A stretch of DNA of 33,825 nucleotides from Oscillospiraceae bacterium. GTDB taxonomy: Bacteria > Bacillota > Clostridia > Oscillospirales > Oscillospiraceae. The stretch covers positions 1 to 33,825 of the forward strand of contig JAHHSF010000001.1 of the NCBI GenBank assembly GCA_020025375.1, read 5' to 3'. This document shows, piece by piece, positions 30,248 to 33,825 of this stretch (position 1 is the first letter of the stretch; every line of letters starts with the position of its first letter). The translations under genes and the position numbers were made by a program. The notes under the pieces were generated by a model, which saw nothing but the letters and a program-made list of their open reading frames with translations, made no database searches and was not told the DNA's origin.

Positions 30248-31039
30248 ATGGCTAAAACCATTTCCATTGTGAACCAGAAAGGTGGCGTGGGAAAAACAAC
30301 CACCTGCGTCAATCTGGTGGCATCTCTGGCTGCCAGGGGCAAGCGGGTCCTCCTTTGCGACTTTGACCCTCAGGCAAACGCCACCTCCGGACTGGGTGTG
30401 GACAAAACCACCGCCACCCCCAACATTTATGATGTCCTTGTTGCCGATGCCCCCTGCGGCAAGGCCATCGTAAAGACCCCATACGGTGACGTACTGCCGG
30501 CCAACAAGGCCCTGGCGGGTGCCACTGTGGAGATGATTTCCATGGACCACCGGGAGTACCGTCTGAAGGATGCTCTGGCTACCGTGGCCGATCAGTACGA
30601 CTACATCTTTATTGACTGCCCCCCCTCCCTGGAGCTTCTCACCCTGAACGCCCTCTGCGCCTCGGACACCGTCCTTGTGCCTGTCCAGTGTGAGTATTAC
30701 GCACTGGAAGGTCTCTCCGACCTGCTCTCCACCATTCGCATCGTGAAGCGGTCCCTGAACACCTCCATTGCTCTGGAAGGGGTCGTTCTTACCATGTTTG
30801 ACGGGCGGACCAACCTCTCCCTTCAGGTGGCCGAAGAGGTCAAGCGCCACTTTCCCGGCCAGGTCTACGCTACCGTCATCCCCCGCAACGTCCGTCTCTC
30901 CGAGGCCCCCAGCCACGGCAAGCCCGTGCTGGCCTACGACCCCTGGAGCCGCGGCACCGAGGCCTATAAGGCCCTGGCAGACGAATTTATTGAATTAAAC
31001 GCATGCCCCGTTTCACGTGAAACATTGAGAAAGGACTGA
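30248..31039 (+). CDS. parA: Chromosome partitioning ATPase ParA (Soj)
   Basis: A 263-residue ATPase that binds the nucleoid and, with ParB, moves replication origins apart. In Bacillus it also tunes DnaA. It has the deviant Walker A KGGVGKTTTCVNL (about 10-22), DFDPQANATSGLG, the Walker B-like YDYIFIDCPPSLELLT and NVRLSEAPSHGKP near the end. The ATG at 30248 is chosen by homology; an upstream in-frame start would add 18 unlike residues. The last codons (VSRET) are written by a parS-like palindrome. parB follows after 6 nt. Confidence 0.95.
   Translation: MAKTISIVNQKGGVGKTTTCVNLVASLAARGKRVLLCDFDPQANATSGLGVDKTTATPNIYDVLVADAPCGKAIVKTPYGDVLPANKALAGATVEMISMDHREYRLKDALATVADQYDYIFIDCPPSLELLTLNALCASDTVLVPVQCEYYALEGLSDLLSTIRIVKRSLNTSIALEGVVLTMFDGRTNLSLQVAEEVKRHFPGQVYATVIPRNVRLSEAPSHGKPVLAYDPWSRGTEAYKALADEFIELNACPVSRETLRKD
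31009..31024. other. parS-like site C, inside the end of parA
   Basis: CGTTTCACGTGAAACA matches parS except at position 1, and its 14-bp core (31010-31023) is a perfect palindrome. It encodes VSRET at the ParA C terminus. Confidence 0.85.
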
Positions 31040-31045
31040 ACACAA

Positions 31046-31939
31046 GTGGCAATGAAAGAACGCGGCCTGGGCAAGGGCCTGGGCGCTCTTCTTGGGGACG
31101 CCGCCCTGCAAACCCAGGAGGGCGGCTCCGTCACCCTTCCCATCTCTGAGGTGCAGCCCGGCCTGAACCAGCCCAGAAAGCGGTTTGATGCGGAAGCGCT
31201 GGACGACCTGGCCGACTCCATCCGGCAATACGGTATTATTCAGCCCCTCACTGTGCGGCGGCTGGCCTCCGGCTATTATCAGATTATCGCCGGTGAACGC
31301 CGTTGGCGGGCCGCCAAGCAGGCAGGTCTTTTGGAAGTCCCCGCCATCATTATCGAGGCCGACGACAAAAAAGTCATGGAGATTGGCCTTATCGAAAACC
31401 TTCAGCGGGAGGACTTGAACCCTATGGAAGAGGCCAAGGGCTACAAGGTCCTCATGGAGGAGCACGGCCTTACCCAGGAAGGGGTTGCGGAGCGGATGGG
31501 CAAGTCCCGGCCCGCCATCGCCAACACCCTGCGGCTCCTGGCCTTGCCCGATGCCGTCCAGCTCATGCTGGAAGAGGGCAAGCTCTCCGCCGGTCATGCC
31601 CGGGCCCTTCTGGTTCTCCCCAAGGGGGACTCACAAAAGAAGCTGGCCCAGCGGGTCATCGCCGAGGGCCTGTCGGTCCGTCAAACCGAAGCCATAGCGA
31701 AACATCTGGCCAAGGCAGGCGATCAGACGGAGCCACCAAAGCCCAAGCCTCAGCCCGATATTTACCTTACCGACGCCGCCAAGACCCTTTCCGCCCGCTT
31801 TGGTCGCAAGGTAGCCATCCTCGGCGGTAAGAAAAAGGGTAAGGTAGAATTCGAATACTACGACCAGAGTGACCTTATGCTCCTATTAGATGCCCTGGAG
31901 ACCGCCAGCGTGCCCAAGAAGGGGGGCGCACCCTCGTGA
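31046..31939 (+). CDS. parB: Chromosome partitioning protein ParB (Spo0J)
   Basis: A 297-residue CTP-dependent DNA clamp that loads at parS and spreads. It begins with the ParA-stimulating peptide KERGLGKGLGALLGD, then the ParB domain with QPRKRFDAEALDDLADSI, the CTP motif GERRWRAAK and ENLQREDLNPMEEA, a helix-turn-helix (LTQEGVAERMGKSRPAIANTLRLL), and a C-terminal dimer domain. The start is GTG with AAAGGA upstream; a Met two codons later is poorly spaced. Its stop overlaps the next gene by 4 nt. Confidence 0.95.
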   Translation: MAMKERGLGKGLGALLGDAALQTQEGGSVTLPISEVQPGLNQPRKRFDAEALDDLADSIRQYGIIQPLTVRRLASGYYQIIAGERRWRAAKQAGLLEVPAIIIEADDKKVMEIGLIENLQREDLNPMEEAKGYKVLMEEHGLTQEGVAERMGKSRPAIANTLRLLALPDAVQLMLEEGKLSAGHARALLVLPKGDSQKKLAQRVIAEGLSVRQTEAIAKHLAKAGDQTEPPKPKPQPDIYLTDAAKTLSARFGRKVAILGGKKKGKVEFEYYDQSDLMLLLDALETASVPKKGGAPS

Positions 31940-32508
31940 GCGACAAGCCAGAATCCCCCTCCCCTTCCCGCGAAAATCGTCGCCGCCGGGAGAGTGCCCA
32001 AAAGACCAGGGGCCGTGTGGTGACCTATCTCGCCATTCTCTTCGCTGCCGCCTTTTTTCTCCTGCTCATGTCCTACTTTATGCAACAACGGGCCAACCGG
32101 GAGACCATTGACGGCCTGACCCAGACCGTGAACTCCATTCATTCCCTGCAAAACCTGGTAGACGTGAACAAGGCTTTGGAGGAAGAAAACGCCGCCCTAA
32201 AGGCCCAGAACGAGACCCTGGAGGAGCAGAAGGGTGCCCTTTTTCACGACAAACAGGCCCTCACCGCCGAGGCCAACGCCCTAAAGGACCAGGCCGCCAC
32301 CATGCAGTATTTCTGGCAGATTGACGAAGCCTACGTCCGCGGCCGGTATAAACTCTGCCGGTCCCTCATTGAGGATATGCAGGCCCAGGTCACCAACTCC
32401 GGTGGGGATACCAAACTGGCCGACTTCCTTTCCACGGAAAACAGCACCGGGAATGACCGCTTCTCCCCTTATGACCGCTATATGGAGATCTATAACGCCC
32501 TTTACTGA
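31936..32508 (+). CDS. Membrane-anchored coiled-coil protein, function unknown
   Basis: A 190-residue protein in an operon with parAB: its GTG start overlaps the parB stop (GTGA). It has a basic cytoplasmic tail (RRRRES near 16-20), one hydrophobic helix (about 28-48), a long coiled coil (about 55-122, rich in Glu, Ala, Leu and Gln) and a Tyr-rich globular tail. The topology recalls DivIC/FtsL division proteins, but the tail is longer and no family motif is seen. Its place suggests a role linking segregation to the envelope; that is inference. A parS-like site follows its stop. Confidence 0.75.
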   Translation: MSDKPESPSPSRENRRRRESAQKTRGRVVTYLAILFAAAFFLLLMSYFMQQRANRETIDGLTQTVNSIHSLQNLVDVNKALEEENAALKAQNETLEEQKGALFHDKQALTAEANALKDQAATMQYFWQIDEAYVRGRYKLCRSLIEDMQAQVTNSGGDTKLADFLSTENSTGNDRFSPYDRYMEIYNALY

Positions 32509-32519
32509 CCCTCAAAAAA

Positions 32520-32535
32520 TGTTTCACGAGAAACA
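32520..32535. other. parS-like site D, in front of serS
   Basis: TGTTTCACGAGAAACA has one mismatch to parS (position 10) and is the reverse complement of site B. It lies between the coiled-coil gene and the serS ribosome site. Confidence 0.75.
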
Positions 32536-32553
32536 AAAAAGGAGATAATCAAG

Positions 32554-33825
32554 ATGCTGGACATTAAATTTCTCCGGGAAAATCCCGAGATTGTGAAGGA
32601 AAACATTAAGAAGAAGTTCCAGGAAGGCAAGCTCCCTCTGGTGGATGAGGTCATTGCCCTGGATGCCGAGAACCGGGCCACCATCCAGGAGGCCCAGGAT
32701 CTCCGAGCCGAGCGCAACGCCCTTTCCAAGCAGGTGGGCATGCTTATGGGCCAGGCCAAGAAGGACCCCTCCAAGCAGGCCGAGGCCGATGCCCTGAAGG
32801 CCAAGGTCACCGCTGAGGCCGAGCGCCTGTCCGAGCTGGAAAAAAAGGAGACCGAGCTGGCCGAGCAGATTCGGAAGATCATGCTGGTCATCCCCAACAT
32901 CATCGACGACTCCGTGCCCATCGGCCCCGACGATTCCGCCAACGTGGAGGTGGCCCGTTTCGGCGAGGCTTTGGTGCCCGACTTCGAGATTCCCTATCAC
33001 ACCCAGATTATGGAGTCCTTCGACGGCATCGACATGGATGCCGCCGGCCGGGTCTCCGGCAACGGCTTTTACTACCTCCTGGGCGACATTGCCCGGCTTC
33101 ACGAGGCCGTGCTGGCCTATGGCCGGGACTTTATGATTGACAAGGGCTTTACCTACTGCATCCCCCCCTTCATGATCCACGGAAACGTGGTGGAGGGCGT
33201 CATGTCCCAGACCGATATGGATGCCATGATGTACAAGATCGAGGGCGAGGACCTCTATCTCATCGGTACCTCCGAGCACTCCATGATCGGCCGATTCATT
33301 GACCAGATTATCCCCACCGAGAAGCTTCCACAGACGCTTACCTCTTACTCTCCCTGTTTCCGGAAAGAAAAAGGCTCTCACGGCATCGAGGAGCGGGGCG
33401 TTTACCGCATTCACCAGTTTGAGAAGCAGGAGATGATCGTGGTCTGTAAGCCCGAGGACTCCAAGGAGTGGTACGAAAAGCTGTGGAAGTACTCCGTGGA
33501 GCTTTTCCGCAACTTTGACATTCCAGTCCGCCAGCTGGAGTGCTGCTCCGGCGACCTGGCCGACCTGAAGGTGAAGTCCTGCGACATCGAGGCCTGGAGT
33601 CCCCGTCAGCAGAAGTATTTTGAGGTCTGCTCCTGCTCCAACCTGGGCGACGCCCAGGCCCGCCGCCTGAAGATCCGCTACAAGGACGAGAACGGCCGCA
33701 CCCAGTTGGCCCACACCCTGAACAACACCTGCGTGGCTCCCCCCCGTATGCTGATCGCCCTGCTGGAGAACAACCTCCAGGCCGACGGCTCCGTGAAGGT
33801 TCCCAAGGTCCTCCAGCCCTACATG
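32554..33825 (+). CDS. serS: Seryl-tRNA synthetase (3' end cut by window)
   Basis: At least 424 residues, open to the window end and probably only a few residues short. A class II synthetase that charges tRNA-Ser. The N-terminal coiled-coil arm (about 25-110) is followed by the core, with LIGTSEHSMIG, motif 2 CFRKEKGSHGIEERGVYRIHQFEKQEM, and motif 3 around NNTCVAPPRMLIALLENN. Motif 3 and the TSEHS segment differ from the common bacterial NGTGLAxGRTLVAILEN and TAEVPL forms; I associate this version with Oscillospiraceae. AAGGAGA precedes the ATG. It has no promoter of its own that I can see and may be read from the parAB transcript. Confidence 0.93.
   Translation, partial: MLDIKFLRENPEIVKENIKKKFQEGKLPLVDEVIALDAENRATIQEAQDLRAERNALSKQVGMLMGQAKKDPSKQAEADALKAKVTAEAERLSELEKKETELAEQIRKIMLVIPNIIDDSVPIGPDDSANVEVARFGEALVPDFEIPYHTQIMESFDGIDMDAAGRVSGNGFYYLLGDIARLHEAVLAYGRDFMIDKGFTYCIPPFMIHGNVVEGVMSQTDMDAMMYKIEGEDLYLIGTSEHSMIGRFIDQIIPTEKLPQTLTSYSPCFRKEKGSHGIEERGVYRIHQFEKQEMIVVCKPEDSKEWYEKLWKYSVELFRNFDIPVRQLECCSGDLADLKVKSCDIEAWSPRQQKYFEVCSCSNLGDAQARRLKIRYKDENGRTQLAHTLNNTCVAPPRMLIALLENNLQADGSVKVPKVLQPYM

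Overview
The window looks like chromosome from a spore-forming, GC-rich gut Clostridia member, most likely Oscillospiraceae (Flavonifractor/Lawsonibacter-like). This is inferred from the GerA-type germination gene, the glmU-prs-pth-mfd order typical of Firmicutes, the noc-parA-parB cluster, thiolase plus acetoacetate CoA-transferase, and a SerRS of the type I associate with this family. No tRNA, rRNA or CRISPR array was seen, and no intact transposon.

Bases 1-12472 are read leftward. In order of transcription they hold an HD phosphohydrolase, a GlmU protein reduced to its acetyltransferase half, prs, pth, a small TPR membrane protein, mfd, a parvulin foldase, a Ca2+ P-type ATPase and the start of a GerA-type germination subunit. 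mfd is split by an in-frame TAG at codon 404 with the frame open on both sides. It is therefore a recent nonsense mutation, a two-piece gene or a sequence error.

Bases 12563-18979 are read rightward. A YtrA-type GntR regulator, an ABC ATPase and a large permease form one overlapping operon behind a promoter carrying a repeat array. Next come thiolase, with a Rex-like operator upstream and an unusual internal insertion, and the two CoA-transferase subunits (acetyl-CoA/acetoacetyl-CoA/acetoacetate metabolism). Between thiolase and CoA-transferase lies a 134-bp foldable element with terminal inverted repeats that resembles a MITE. mntP (leftward) and tadA (rightward) are divergent.

Bases 20579-26305 are a leftward purine salvage/uptake cluster: xpt, a BMP-family lipoprotein, a double ATPase and two permeases. 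The xpt-bmp gap can fold into three back-to-back hairpins and is a candidate cis-regulatory RNA. Bases 26414-28967 are rightward: an SLH-anchored GH18-like protein and a YitT membrane protein.

Bases 29113 to the end are the chromosome-segregation region: noc, parA, parB, a small membrane coiled-coil protein and serS (cut by the window end). Four parS-like 16-mers, each one mismatch from consensus, are spread from 29957 to 32535, one inside the noc terminator hairpin and one inside the parA coding end. This suggests the replication origin is close. parA has a 190-nt leader with long-range pairing.
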